Source: Amycolatopsis sp. 2-15 (lineage in GTDB: Bacteria; Actinomycetota; Actinomycetes; Mycobacteriales; Pseudonocardiaceae). Taken from it: 64,000 nucleotides of DNA. Shown here piece after piece: positions 7,327 to 16,030 of the stretch. The translations under genes and the position numbers were made by a program. The notes beneath the pieces were generated by a model, which worked only from the letters and a program-made list of their open reading frames with translations, was not told the DNA's origin and did no database searches. The stretch's first letter is position 1. Each line of letters begins with the position of its first letter. The stretch spans positions 2,986,001-3,050,000 of the forward strand of contig NZ_CP127294.1 of NCBI RefSeq assembly GCF_030285625.1, written 5' to 3'.

Positions 7327-8651
7327 CGCGCGAGCTTCTTCGCGCCGTCCACGAGCTGCTGCCAGCCGTCGGCCGGCGACTTGCCCTGCTCCACGGCCTG
7401 CAGCGCGGGAGCCGTCACGTTCTCCTGGATCTGGCCGTCGTTCGGGCCCTTGTACTGCGGCTTCGCGACCTTCTTGGCCTGCGCCACGAACAGCTCACCG
7501 ATCTTCGCGCCGCCGAAGTATGCGTCGGTCTGGCTCAGCAGCTCGGGGCTCTCCAGTGCCTTGACCTGGCTCGGGAAGGTGCCCTTCGCCTGGAACGCCT
7601 TGAGCTGCTGTTCCGGCGCCGTGAGCCACGCGGTCAGCGCCGCGGCCTCGCGCGGGTGCTTGCTCTGCGTCGGCACGGTCAGGTACGAGCCACCCCAGTT
7701 GCCGCCCCCGCCGGGGAACGCGTCGGTGACCGCCCACTTGCCCGCGTTGTCCGGTCCGGCCTGCTCCTTGACCACACCGAGCATCCACGCGGGACAGACC
7801 TTCGTGGCGAACGCGCTCTGGCGGAAGCCGGAGTTCCACTCGTTGCTGAACGCGGTGAGCTTCGCCGACTCGCCCTTCCCGACGGCGTCGGTCACCTTCG
7901 CCCACGCGTCCTTGATGCCCTGGTTGGACTCGACGGTGAGCTTGTCGTCCTTGTCGAGGTAGCCGACGGGCAGCTGGTTGACCATAGCGTTGAAGTTCTG
8001 CGCGGCCGAATCGAACCACGCCTTGCCGCCCGTCTTCTGCACGTACTGCGCGCCCGCGGCGAAGTAGCTGTCCCAGGTGGCGAAGATCGACTTCACGGCC
8101 TCGGGATCGGTCGGCAGGCCGGCCGCGGCGAAGAGGTCCTTGCGGTAGCACATCGCGTCGGGCCCGATGTCCGTGCCGTAGCCGATGAGCTTGCCGTTCT
8201 TGTCCTTGCCGGCGTCGTACTTCCACGACAGCCAGCGGTCCGGGCTCGCGTCGGCGGGGCCGATCTGGGTGAGGTCGTAGAACTTGGACGACTTCGACAG
8301 GATGTCGGAGAGGTGGCCCTCCTCCACGGCCTGCACGTCGGCGAGACCGGAGCCCGCCGCGAGCTTGGTCATCATGTCCTGCGCGTACGGGCCGCCCTGG
8401 CCCGTCTTGCGGTGGGTGATCTTGATGTTCGGGTGCAGCCGCTCGTACTCCGGGATCAGCGCTTCGTAGCCGAACTCCGTGAACGTGGCCAGCGTGAGCT
8501 CGATGTGCTCGTTCGGCCCGGCCGCCGCCGGGATGTCGCTGCTGCTGTCACCGCCGCCACCGCACGCCGCCACGGCGAGCGCCGTCATCGTGATGCCCAG
8601 CGCCGTCGCCAGGCCCTTCCGGAACGTTGTCACCGTTGTCAACACCGTCAA
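7323..8651 (-). CDS. cebE: Cellobiose-type ABC sugar-binding lipoprotein (CebE-like)
   Basis: A 442-aa extracellular solute-binding protein, family 1. The lipoprotein signal is residues 1-29 with lipobox LAVAAC and lipidated C30, followed by a Gly/Ser spacer. The mature protein starts with the typical strand ELTLATFTEFGYEALIPEYE; a GGNWGGSYLTVP motif and the C-terminal GW helix are also typical. It captures oligosaccharide outside the cell for the CebFG channel. It is the first gene of the operon, so its promoter (8696-8724) and the CebR-type palindrome at 8671-8684 control all four genes. It has a clear paralogue at 18941-20212. Confidence 0.93.
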   Translation of the reverse strand: MTVLTTVTTFRKGLATALGITMTALAVAACGGGGDSSSDIPAAAGPNEHIELTLATFTEFGYEALIPEYERLHPNIKITHRKTGQGGPYAQDMMTKLAAGSGLADVQAVEEGHLSDILSKSSKFYDLTQIGPADASPDRWLSWKYDAGKDKNGKLIGYGTDIGPDAMCYRKDLFAAAGLPTDPEAVKSIFATWDSYFAAGAQYVQKTGGKAWFDSAAQNFNAMVNQLPVGYLDKDDKLTVESNQGIKDAWAKVTDAVGKGESAKLTAFSNEWNSGFRQSAFATKVCPAWMLGVVKEQAGPDNAGKWAVTDAFPGGGGNWGGSYLTVPTQSKHPREAAALTAWLTAPEQQLKAFQAKGTFPSQVKALESPELLSQTDAYFGGAKIGELFVAQAKKVAKPQYKGPNDGQIQENVTAPALQAVEQGKSPADGWQQLVDGAKKLAR

Positions 8652-8670
8652 CCCCTTGAAGGTTCAGTTC

Positions 8671-8684
8671 TGGGAGCGCTCCCA
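8671..8684. promoter_or_regulatory. CebR-type operator, perfect 14-bp palindrome
   Basis: TGGGAGCGCTCCCA is a perfect palindrome and is identical to the CebR box published for Streptomyces. It lies just downstream of the proposed cebE -10, where bound repressor would block initiation. In Streptomyces, cellobiose or cellotriose releases CebR from this site. Confidence 0.9.
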
Positions 8685-8695
8685 GACGGTTGCCG

Positions 8696-8724
8696 AGTCT
8701 GGGTCGGCTGGAGTTCCATGTCAA
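8696..8724 (-). promoter_or_regulatory. Candidate cebE promoter
   Basis: On the minus strand, TTGACA (8719-8724) is followed after 17 bp by CAGACT (8696-8701). The predicted start falls about at the upstream edge of the operator 8671-8684, fitting repression by CebR. Confidence 0.55.
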
Positions 8725-8750
8725 GGGTGGTTATCGGAGCGTGCCCTTCC

Positions 8751-8762
8751 GGGAGCGCTCCC
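8751..8762. promoter_or_regulatory. Second CebR-type operator, upstream of cebR
   Basis: GGGAGCGCTCCC is a perfect 12-bp palindrome; the outer pair is C/T instead of T/A. Its centre is 79 bp from that of the first operator. It covers the -35 position expected for a weak rightward promoter with -10 TAAGCT (8776-8781), consistent with autoregulation of cebR, or with looping between the two sites. Confidence 0.8.
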
Positions 8763-8812
8763 TGAATTGTGCGGCTAAGCTGTCCGGCGATCACAAGTGG
8801 AGGGGTGGTGCA

Positions 8813-9841
8813 GTGGCGCCTCGGTCCGAGGACGAGCGCCCGACGCTGGAAGACGTCGCGGCGTTCGCCGGTGTGTCGCGCTCCACCGCTTCGCGGGCGT
8901 TGAACGACGACACCTACGTCAGCGCGCGGTCGCGCGAAAAGGTCTTGGCGGCGGCCCGAGATCTCGGCTACTCGCCGAACCAGGCCGCGCGGTCGCTGGT
9001 CACGCGGCGGACGGGCGCGATCGCCGTGGTGCTGTCGGAACCCGAGGCGCGGCTGCTCGACGACCCGTATCGCACGGCCGTGATGCGTGCGGGCTACCGC
9101 GAGCTGGCCGACGTCGGCTGCCAGATGGTGCTGATCTTCAGCGACACCCGCGAAGACCTCACGCGTACGGTGCGCTTTCTCGAAGGCGGGCACGTCGACG
9201 GGGTGCTCGTCTTCGCGCCACACCGTGCCGATCCGCTGCCCCGGGCGTTGCGGCTGTTGCGCGTGCCCGTCGTTTTCGGCGGCCAGGCGGCTGACCTGCG
9301 CCGCGGTGTGCACGTGGTCGACTTCGACAACGAGGGCGGCGCGCGGCTCGCCGTGCAGCACCTCGTGTCGGCCGGCCGCCGCCGCATCGCGACCATCGCC
9401 GGCCCGCAGGACCAGGGCGCGCCCATCGACCGGCTCGCGGGCTGGCGCAAAACCCTCGTCGACGCGGGCCTCGACCCGGCGGACCTCGCGGAGGAGGCCG
9501 ACTTCACTCTCGCCGGCGGCGCCCGGGCCATGGCGTCTTTGCTCGACCGCGTGCCCGACCTCGACGCCGTCTTCGTGGCCAGCGACATGATGGCCGTCGG
9601 TGCCCTGCGCACGCTTTCGTCGGCCGGCCGGTCCATTCCGGACGACGTCGCCATGGTCAGTTTCGACGACAACGCCACGTTGGCGCCCGAGATGACGCCG
9701 CCGCTGACGTCCGTGCACCAGGATCCGCGCGAGCAGGTGCGCGCGATGGTGGCGACGCTGATGAACCTGCTCGACGGGCAGGAACCGAAGCCGCGTCAGC
9801 AGGTCCTGCCGGTGTCGCTCACCGTCCGCGAGTCGAGCTGA
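8813..9841 (+). CDS. cebR: LacI-family repressor of the ceb operon (CebR-like)
   Basis: A 342-aa LacI/GalR regulator. The helix-turn-helix lies at about residues 10-31 (PTLEDVAAFAGVSRSTASRA) with a hinge helix (NQAARSLVTRR) at about 58-68; the rest is the periplasmic-binding-protein-like effector and dimerisation domain, ending LTVRESS. GTG 8813 is chosen because GGAGGGG sits 8 nt upstream; the longer reading frame would begin inside the promoter and operator region. It is divergent from cebE, with two CebR-type palindromes in between, so it almost certainly represses that operon and itself. The inducer is probably cellobiose or cellotriose by analogy. Confidence 0.92.
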   Translation: MAPRSEDERPTLEDVAAFAGVSRSTASRALNDDTYVSARSREKVLAAARDLGYSPNQAARSLVTRRTGAIAVVLSEPEARLLDDPYRTAVMRAGYRELADVGCQMVLIFSDTREDLTRTVRFLEGGHVDGVLVFAPHRADPLPRALRLLRVPVVFGGQAADLRRGVHVVDFDNEGGARLAVQHLVSAGRRRIATIAGPQDQGAPIDRLAGWRKTLVDAGLDPADLAEEADFTLAGGARAMASLLDRVPDLDAVFVASDMMAVGALRTLSSAGRSIPDDVAMVSFDDNATLAPEMTPPLTSVHQDPREQVRAMVATLMNLLDGQEPKPRQQVLPVSLTVRESS

Positions 9842-9847
9842 AGTCCG

Positions 9848-10153
9848 TCAGGCGAACAGTTTCACCGGCGGCGCACCGAGTTCCGCCGCCGCGCCGCGCA
9901 TGAACGACTCCGTGGGGCTGCCGAGATACGTGCCGTCCGCGTCGAAGAGCACGACCACCTTGGCGCCGTTCGGCCCCGCCTGGGTGTACGCGGTGCCGGG
10001 CACGCCGTCGAGGTTGTGGGCCGGCGACGCGGGCGCGAGAAGGGCGGCCGTGCGTTGCGGCGCACGGGAAAGGTCGGCGGGCAGGCCGTTGGCGCGCGCG
10101 GCGCAGCGGAGGATCACCAGCTCGACATAAGCCGGCTCAAAGTGATCTCGCAC
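9848..10153 (-). CDS. Small hypothetical protein, possibly the C-terminal part of a broken gene
   Basis: A 101-aa reading frame from GTG 10153. The second half (VPGTAYTQAGPNGAKVVVLFDADGTYLGS) looks like a small beta sheet and is faintly reminiscent of the C-terminal domain of CU044_5270-family lipoproteins, but I cannot assign it. No good ribosome site precedes the GTG, and its first 40 bp overlap the end of the coiled-coil reading frame at 10114-10463. Together with the frame break in that neighbour this suggests that both belong to one gene interrupted twice, or to two small overlapping genes. Its stop lies 6 bp from the convergent cebR stop. Confidence 0.4.
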   Translation of the reverse strand: MRDHFEPAYVELVILRCAARANGLPADLSRAPQRTAALLAPASPAHNLDGVPGTAYTQAGPNGAKVVVLFDADGTYLGSPTESFMRGAAAELGAPPVKLFA

Positions 10154-10463
10154 GCCTCGGCGGAGCCGAGGCAGACAACACAGTGCGCCTTGTCCGACGC
10201 CGCCGTGGCGCCGGCGTTCTCCGCCGCGGTGAGGTCCTGACCGGCGCGGTCGAGGTCGGCCTGCTTGCGGTCGAGGTCCGCCTGCGCGCCCAGCAGGTCC
10301 TGGCTGAGCTTCTCGGCCTGGCGGGAGAGCTCCGGTACTTCACGAGGGGAGTCGGTTCGGGGGCGGCCGACGCCGAAGTCTCCGCGAGCCCGGCGACGAC
10401 GACCACCGCCAGGACCAGCGGCCACCCCCAGCGGCGACCGGCCCGGCTCTTTCTGGTGCTCAT
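10114..10463 (-). pseudogene. Membrane-anchored coiled-coil protein with an apparent frameshift
   Basis: ATG 10463 opens MSTRKSRAGRRWGWPLVLAV, a basic head followed by one hydrophobic anchor (about residues 13-26). About 30 codons in, this frame loses coding character, while another frame becomes a clear coiled coil (PELSRQAEKLSQDLLGAQAD and onwards, heptad-like to about 10185) ending with two Cys in HCVVC and a stop at 10114. Joining them needs a one-base change; the G5 run at 10359-10363 (C5 on the coding strand) is the likely place. It could be a real mutation or a sequencing slip. The intact product would be about 115 aa: one membrane helix plus an extracytoplasmic coiled coil. Function unknown. 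Confidence 0.5.
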
Positions 10464-10590
10464 GCCGGGTATTACGCGGTGAGCGCCGCGAGGTTCCACC
10501 GGGTTTCGGTGACTTGGGTCATGTCCGCGGCGGTGGCAGCAAGAGGACGATCGGGACCCCTCCCGGCGGTCCGGGCCTAACTTCTGCGCC

Positions 10591-12134
10591 ATGGGTGCGA
10601 ACGAGAGCCGCGGGCGGGCCGCGGCGGGGCGGTTGCGGGTGATCGCGACGCCACAGCTGTACCGGCGCAACCCGTTCCGGGTCACGGGGCTCAACGCGAC
10701 GGTGTCCCGGCGGGCCGTGCGCGAGCATCGGCTGCGGGTGCTCGGCGTGCTCGAAGTCGGCGGCGCGCGACCGCCCGGGTGCCGGCCGACGCGACGCAGG
10801 AGGAGATCCGCGCGGCGTTCGACGCGCTCGGCAACATCGAGCACCGGTTCGTCGACGAGCTGTTCTGGACCTGGGGCACACCCGAGGACTGCGGATGCCC
10901 GCCGCAGCTGCACCACAAGCACGACCTCGCCGTCGCGGCCCACGCGGCCGCGCTCGAGGCCGAGACCGAGCAGACCGAGGACCACCCGGCGCCGCTGTGG
11001 GACGAGGCCGCGCGCAGCTGGGCTGTCACGCTCAGCAGCGAGGCGTTCTGGGGGCACCTCGCGCACCGCGTGAAGAGCCTCGGCGACCCGCGGCTCGACG
11101 AGTCCACTGTGGATGTCATTCGCAGCGCCCTGCCCGGTGCGCTCGTCGCGCCGCTCGTGGCGCTCACGGCCGAGTCGAGCGAGCCGCACCGGCTCGCGCG
11201 GTACCTGCCGCTCTTCGGCGGCGACAAGCACACCGTGGCCGACGCCCGTAGCGAAGCCGCCGAACCGACCTACCTGCGCTTGGAGAACCTGTTGAAGGAG
11301 CTGCGCAAGCTCCTCGACGAAGGCAAGGCGCGCACGGCGGCCGAACGCGCGCTCGCGGAGCTCCCCGTGCCCCTCGACCGGCTCGAAAACCTGGTGCCGA
11401 GCAAGGACTTCCGGCGCACGGCGAGCGTCACCGAACTGGCGGCGGTCGCGCTGAACAACATCGGCGTCGCGCTCGCCGATTCCGCCGGCGCGCCCCACAG
11501 GCTGGTGAAGGACGTCTTCGCCCTCGCGAAGCGGTACACCACGGACCCGGACACGCTCGCCACCGTCGAGCGCAACCAGCAGGGCGCGCTCGGCGCCGGC
11601 CGGGTCAACGCCCCCGTCAACGCCCCCGTCGACGTCGGGCAGCTGTGGAACACCGCGACCGGCTACATCAAGCGCGGCCGCTACTCCGACGCGACCCGCG
11701 TGCTGAACACGATCATCGAGATCGCACTGCGCTCCGAGGACCGCGAGCAGGCGAGCCGGATGATCGTCCAAATACGACAGCTGCAGGACGGCGGGCCACC
11801 ACGGCGCTACGTCTCCGCGCCACGGGTGTTCCTGGCGCTGCTCCACGTGGCCTTCGGCGTCACCCTGCTGGCCACGCTGCTGACCTCGCCGTTGCTGCCG
11901 GTGTTCCTCATCGGCGTGCCCGGCCTGGTCGGCGCGCTCGGGCTGGCCACGAACGCGTCAGTCGGCCGCGGGCGGCTGCCGGCCCTGCTCGTGACCGATG
12001 CCGTGGCGGGACTCGTGCTGTGGCTGGTGGATTCGACCGGTACGCCGATCCCCGCGTGGATCACCGTGGTGACCGCGGTGCTGCTGCTCGTGGTGGGGAC
12101 CGTACGCGTGCGCACGGAGAGGACAAGGGCGTGA
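10591..12134 (+). CDS. J-like-domain/TPR membrane protein of an Hsp70 cassette (apparent frameshift near 10775)
   Basis: Two reading frames make one gene. ATG 10591 gives a head containing ATPQLYRRNPFRVTGLNATV, a NPFRvtGL-type start seen in J-like domains of bacterial Hsp70 cassettes. After about 60 codons the frame must change by one base near 10765-10780 to continue as PADATQEEIRAAFDALGNIEHRFVDELFWTWG. The rest is helical, with a TPR-like part (about 11640-11760: GYIKRGRYSDATRVLNTIIE), then three to four membrane helices near the C-terminus and a basic tail. Without repair, translation could restart at GTG 10779 (451 aa), but no ribosome site is seen there. It heads an operon whose next gene overlaps it by 4 bp (GTGA). 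Confidence 0.65.
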
Positions 12135-12658
12135 CGAACACCGAAGACCGGCGCCAGCGCCGGCACCACCGCGAGTTCCGCATCGAGGAACCGTTGTGGG
12201 GAGCGGAAGAACGGGCGCGGCTACGCGAGCTCGCCGACCAGATCTCGACGTTGCTCGCGGCTACGACGGGTTCTACCGCGAAACCGGATGGGCCCCGGCT
12301 GTCCGAATCGGACGTCGCCGTGGCGGCGACGGCGTTGTGGCGGGCCCGCAAGAAGCTCACCGGCGCGCAGGACCGCGTCGCGAAGCAGGCGGGCCGGTAC
12401 CTGTCGGCGAGCCAGGAGGCGCTCGACGCGGCGGGCGTGCTGATCCAGGACCACGACGGGACGGACTTCGACTCGGGGCTGGCGCTCGAAGCGGTGCTGT
12501 TCCAGGACGAACCGGGCCTCACGTCGGAGCGGGTGGCGGAGACGGTGCGGCCCTCGGTTTACCTGGCGGGGCGGCGGATCCAGATGGGGCAGGTCATCGT
12601 GGGGTGCCCGGTCGCCCCCGGCACTACGGCGAAGGAAGCTGATGCGGAACACCATTGA
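12131..12658 (+). CDS. GrpE-like protein of the Hsp70 cassette
   Basis: A 175-aa protein. The N-terminus is charged (RRQRRHHREFRIEEP); the middle is a long helix pair (about residues 60-105: ATALWRARKKLTGAQDRVAK). The C-terminal third (GLTSERVAETVRPSVYLAGRRIQMGQVIVG) has the layout of the GrpE beta domain, where known proteins have a V-E-V-L-x-x-G-Y-x-L-x-x-R-V-L-R-P-A-x-V-x-V pattern. I infer a nucleotide-exchange factor for the next gene. GTG 12131 overlaps the previous stop by 4 bp and the 3' end overlaps the Hsp70 start by 17 bp, so the three are translationally coupled. The match is by eye; if wrong, it is an unknown coiled-coil partner. Confidence 0.6.
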   Translation: MTNTEDRRQRRHHREFRIEEPLWGAEERARLRELADQISTLLAATTGSTAKPDGPRLSESDVAVAATALWRARKKLTGAQDRVAKQAGRYLSASQEALDAAGVLIQDHDGTDFDSGLALEAVLFQDEPGLTSERVAETVRPSVYLAGRRIQMGQVIVGCPVAPGTTAKEADAEHH

Positions 12659-15137
12659 CTTCGGCATCGACCTCGGCACCACGAACAGCGCGCTCGCCGT
12701 GCTTGACGGGGGTCAGGTCTCGGTGGTCAAGAACAACGTGCAAGGCGACTACACACCTTCGGCCGTGTGGATGCCCAAGGCCGGCCTGATCCAAGTCGGC
12801 ACCAAGGCGAAGGATCGTCGGGAACGCGACCCCGAGAACGTTCAGGTCGAGTTCAAGCAGGCCATGGGTTACGCCGATGCCCGGCGGACCTTCGCGAGGG
12901 CCGGGGCCTCGATGACGCCGGTCGAGCTGTCGGCCGAGGTGCTGAAGTCCCTGCGCGGCGACGCCACCCGCAAGTTCGGCGAGCCACCCGCGGCGGCGGT
13001 CATCACGGTTCCCGCGGCGTTCGCGCTCAACCAGACCGAAGCGACGAGCCAGGCGGCGAAGCTAGCCGGCTTCACGGCACGGTGCCCGCTGGTGCAGGAG
13101 CCGACAGCGGCCGCGTTCGCCTACGGTTTCCAGAACGAGAGCCGCGGCGCCAACTGGATGGTGTTCGACTTCGGTGGCGGCACGTTCGACTCGGCTGTGG
13201 TCAGCACGGTCGACGGCGAGCTGTCGGTGCTCCACCACGCGGGCGACCTCGGTCTCGGCGGCAAGAACATCGACGCGGCCATCGTGAACACCCTGCTCGC
13301 CCCGGCCGCCGCCAAGGAGTTCGGGCTGGCCGACTTCACCGTCGGGAATCCGCGGTGGGCTCGTAACTTCATGATGCTACGCGGGGCCGCGGAATCAGCC
13401 AAGATCGCGCTGTCGTCGACCGATCAGGCACCGATCATGACGGAGCTGGACCTCGGCGACGGGACGCCCGAGAGTTTCGACTACACCTTGGCGCGCGCAG
13501 ACGTCGACCGGCTCGCGATGCCCTTTTACCTGCGCGCGGTGCACCTGTGCCGCGAAGCGCTGGCCAAGGCCAACCTGCAGCCGTCGGACATCGACCGGCT
13601 GCTGCTCGTCGGCGGCCCGACGCTGGCGCCCGGGCTACGCGAGCTGCTTGCCGACCCGGCCGACGGCCTCGGCATCGAACTCGACCACAGCCAGGACCCG
13701 AGCACGGTCGTCGCGCGTGGCGCCGCGATCTACGCCGGCACGATCGAGCTGCCGCGTGCCAAGGTCGTGCCGACACGGGGCCAGTTCGCCGCCGTGCTGT
13801 CGTACCCGCCGACCACGAGTCTGTCGCGCGTGCCTGTTTCGGGCCGGTTCGAGACCCCGGGCGGTGCCGACTGGAGCCGGTTCCGCGTGGTGCTGAGCGA
13901 ATCGCAGCGGCGCGAGGAGTACCGGAGCGCGGAGATCGCTCTGTCTGCCGAAGGCGCGTTCACTCTCGACGTGCCGCTCGAAAAGCTGATCTCGAACCGA
14001 TTCGGGATCGAGCTGATCGACCCCACGGGCGTGCGGGTGCCAGTGAACCCGCGTGGCTTCACGATCACTCACGTGGTCAACGAGATGCAGGGCCAGACGG
14101 TGGTCAACAGCGTCGGCCTGACCGAGGCCGACGGCACGTTCACCCCGATGCTGATGAAGAACCGACCGCTGCCGACGGAAACCACGCAGACCTTCTTCTC
14201 GACCGCGAGCATGCGCCGCGCGGAGACCGGCTCGTTCATCCGCATTCCCATCGCCGAGGGAGAGTTCCGGCGCGGCGAACGCAACAAGCAGGTCGGGCTG
14301 ATCGAGATCAAGGCCCAGGACTTGCGCCGCGACCTGCCGCGCGGCAGCGAGATCCTCGTGACCTTCGAAATGGACGAGTCGCGACTGGTCTCGGTCACCG
14401 CTTTCGTACCGTTGCTCGACGCGGAGTTCGAAGCCGTCGTCGACCTGAACAAGACCGCGGTCCCCGAGGTGCCGGCGCTGCGCCGACAGCTCAACGAGCT
14501 CGAGGCCCGCCACGAGCAACTGCGCTCCGAGGCCGAGACGGCGCACTCGGATCGTGCCCGCGGCCTGCTGATGCGGCTCGACGAGAAAGGCACGGTCGGC
14601 ACGGTGCGCGACGCGGTCACTTCGAGTGCCGCCGACGACAACGCGGCAGTGGAGGCTGATGCCCGGATGCGCGAGGTCCAGGCGGAGCTCGACGACATCG
14701 AGGAAGAACTGCGCATCCCCGACGTGATGGCCCGGCTGCGCGACCAGATCGAGCACTGCCGGGAGCTCGTCCACCGCGTCGGCTCCGAGGAGGATCGCAC
14801 CGAGCTGGCGGACATCGAACGCCGCTACGAGACCGTGCGTGACAGCCGCGACGCCGCGGCGGCGGAACGCCTCTCCGACCGCGCCAGGGACCTCCAAGTG
14901 CTGCTGCTGCGGCGCGACGGCTCGCTCGACGAGGAGATCTTCAACGCCCTACGCGCGGCGCAGGACCGGATGACCGACCCGGCGCGCGCACGCGAGCTCG
15001 TCCGCGAAGGCGAGCACGCTCTCAACACGCACAACTGGCCGGCACTGACGGACGTCAACCGTCGGCTGCGAGCACTGCTGCCGCCCAACCCCCGGGGTGA
15101 GCCCGGCCCCGGCGTACTACATCAGGAGCCTTGGTGA
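12642..15137 (+). CDS. Hsp70-like ATPase with an extended C-terminal coiled coil
   Basis: An 831-aa protein, about 200 residues longer than DnaK. The actin-like ATPase has phosphate-1 GIDLGTTNSALAV (8-20), VQEPTAAAFAYG, phosphate-2 VFDFGGGTFDSAV, and the adenosine motif LLLVGGPTLAPGLRELL. The substrate-binding-like beta part (about 385-590) is diverged from DnaK, and no DnaK-type lid is recognisable; instead about 600-830 is charged coiled coil (RRQLNELEARHEQLRSEAET and similar). It is not housekeeping DnaK, which would sit with grpE-dnaJ-hspR. Its partners here are the J-like membrane protein, the GrpE-like protein and an OmpA-tailed membrane protein, suggesting a dedicated chaperone machine at the membrane. 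Confidence 0.9.
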   Translation: MRNTIDFGIDLGTTNSALAVLDGGQVSVVKNNVQGDYTPSAVWMPKAGLIQVGTKAKDRRERDPENVQVEFKQAMGYADARRTFARAGASMTPVELSAEVLKSLRGDATRKFGEPPAAAVITVPAAFALNQTEATSQAAKLAGFTARCPLVQEPTAAAFAYGFQNESRGANWMVFDFGGGTFDSAVVSTVDGELSVLHHAGDLGLGGKNIDAAIVNTLLAPAAAKEFGLADFTVGNPRWARNFMMLRGAAESAKIALSSTDQAPIMTELDLGDGTPESFDYTLARADVDRLAMPFYLRAVHLCREALAKANLQPSDIDRLLLVGGPTLAPGLRELLADPADGLGIELDHSQDPSTVVARGAAIYAGTIELPRAKVVPTRGQFAAVLSYPPTTSLSRVPVSGRFETPGGADWSRFRVVLSESQRREEYRSAEIALSAEGAFTLDVPLEKLISNRFGIELIDPTGVRVPVNPRGFTITHVVNEMQGQTVVNSVGLTEADGTFTPMLMKNRPLPTETTQTFFSTASMRRAETGSFIRIPIAEGEFRRGERNKQVGLIEIKAQDLRRDLPRGSEILVTFEMDESRLVSVTAFVPLLDAEFEAVVDLNKTAVPEVPALRRQLNELEARHEQLRSEAETAHSDRARGLLMRLDEKGTVGTVRDAVTSSAADDNAAVEADARMREVQAELDDIEEELRIPDVMARLRDQIEHCRELVHRVGSEEDRTELADIERRYETVRDSRDAAAAERLSDRARDLQVLLLRRDGSLDEEIFNALRAAQDRMTDPARARELVREGEHALNTHNWPALTDVNRRLRALLPPNPRGEPGPGVLHQEPW

Positions 15138-16027
15138 TGACCGTGTTCAGTGGGCTTTCCGAGGAACTGACGCTCGCGGAGGCGGCCGACCTGGCCCGTC
15201 TCGGCGACTACGCGGCCGCCGCCGAGCTGTTGCAGCGCGACGCCAGCGACGACGTGACGCGCCTGGACCTGCTGGCCCGCGTCCACGCCCAGGCCGGTGA
15301 TCTGGAGCAGGCCGACGCCGCGTGGGCGCGGGTGCTGGAGCTGGCGCCGGAGTCCGAGCCGGCGCTGGCGGGACGGCGGCTGATCGCGAAGATCCGTTCG
15401 GGGCGGCTGCGCAAGCGGCCGATCGGCCGACGGCTCGCGGCCGCCGGCGCGGTGGTGGTGGTCGTGGCCGGGGTGGCCGTGATCGTGGCGACGCTGCCGT
15501 GGTCTTCCCCGGAACCCGCGCCGACGGCCGCACCTGCGACGACCAGCCCCGCCGTGCAGGCCGAGCTGGACCGGTTGCACGCGTCGCAGTCGCAGGCGGC
15601 CGAGGAGGAGCAGAGCCGTCAGCAGAAGCTCACCGCGCTGGCGGCGCACCTCGGCGGCGACGGCGTGCAGGTCACGACCGGCTCTGCCGTCACCATCTCG
15701 TTCGACGAAGGGCTCTTCGGTCCCAACGCGATCAGCCCCAGCGCCGACGGCCGGCGTGCGCTGGCGCGGTGGGCCGCCGTCCTCAAGGGACAGGACGTGC
15801 GGGTCACGGTGATCGGCCACGGCATCGCCGTTCCCGGTGGACCGGCCAGCGGTGGTTCGTCGACCGCGCTGGCTCGCGCGGCTTCGGCGGCGCGGGTGCT
15901 GGCGACGGCGAGCGGACTGCCGCTCACGACGTTCGCGATCACCAGCGCCGACCAGGCCACGCCCGTGCACGAGGGCACGAACGCGGCCGCGAACCGGACA
16001 GTGACGCTGGAGGTGACGCCGCGCTAG
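15137..16027 (+). CDS. Single-pass membrane protein with TPR-like head and OmpA-like tail
   Basis: A 296-aa protein. Residues about 8-85 are TPR-like helices (LARLGDYAAAAELLQR, then AQAGDLEQADAAWARVLELAPES). A basic stretch precedes one membrane helix (about 100-122: LAAAGAVVVVVAGVAVIVAT). After an Ala/Pro/Thr linker and short coiled coil, the last 125 residues (VTISFDEGLFGPNAISPSAD, then a conserved-looking Arg/Ala helix and NRTVTLEV) follow the OmpA-like peptidoglycan-associated pattern: strand, helix, strand, helix, NRR-like end. ATG 15137 is chosen (AGGAG 8 nt upstream); it overlaps the Hsp70 stop as TGATG. Last gene of the cassette; it may tether the chaperone to the envelope. Confidence 0.75.
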   Translation: MTVFSGLSEELTLAEAADLARLGDYAAAAELLQRDASDDVTRLDLLARVHAQAGDLEQADAAWARVLELAPESEPALAGRRLIAKIRSGRLRKRPIGRRLAAAGAVVVVVAGVAVIVATLPWSSPEPAPTAAPATTSPAVQAELDRLHASQSQAAEEEQSRQQKLTALAAHLGGDGVQVTTGSAVTISFDEGLFGPNAISPSADGRRALARWAAVLKGQDVRVTVIGHGIAVPGGPASGGSSTALARAASAARVLATASGLPLTTFAITSADQATPVHEGTNAAANRTVTLEVTPR

Positions 16028-16030
16028 GTG

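Noticed and set aside
10154..10172. Terminator hairpin GCCTCGG-CGGAG-CCGAGGC
   Set aside because: It lies inside the coiled-coil reading frame and lacks a T-run; likely an incidental GC stem.
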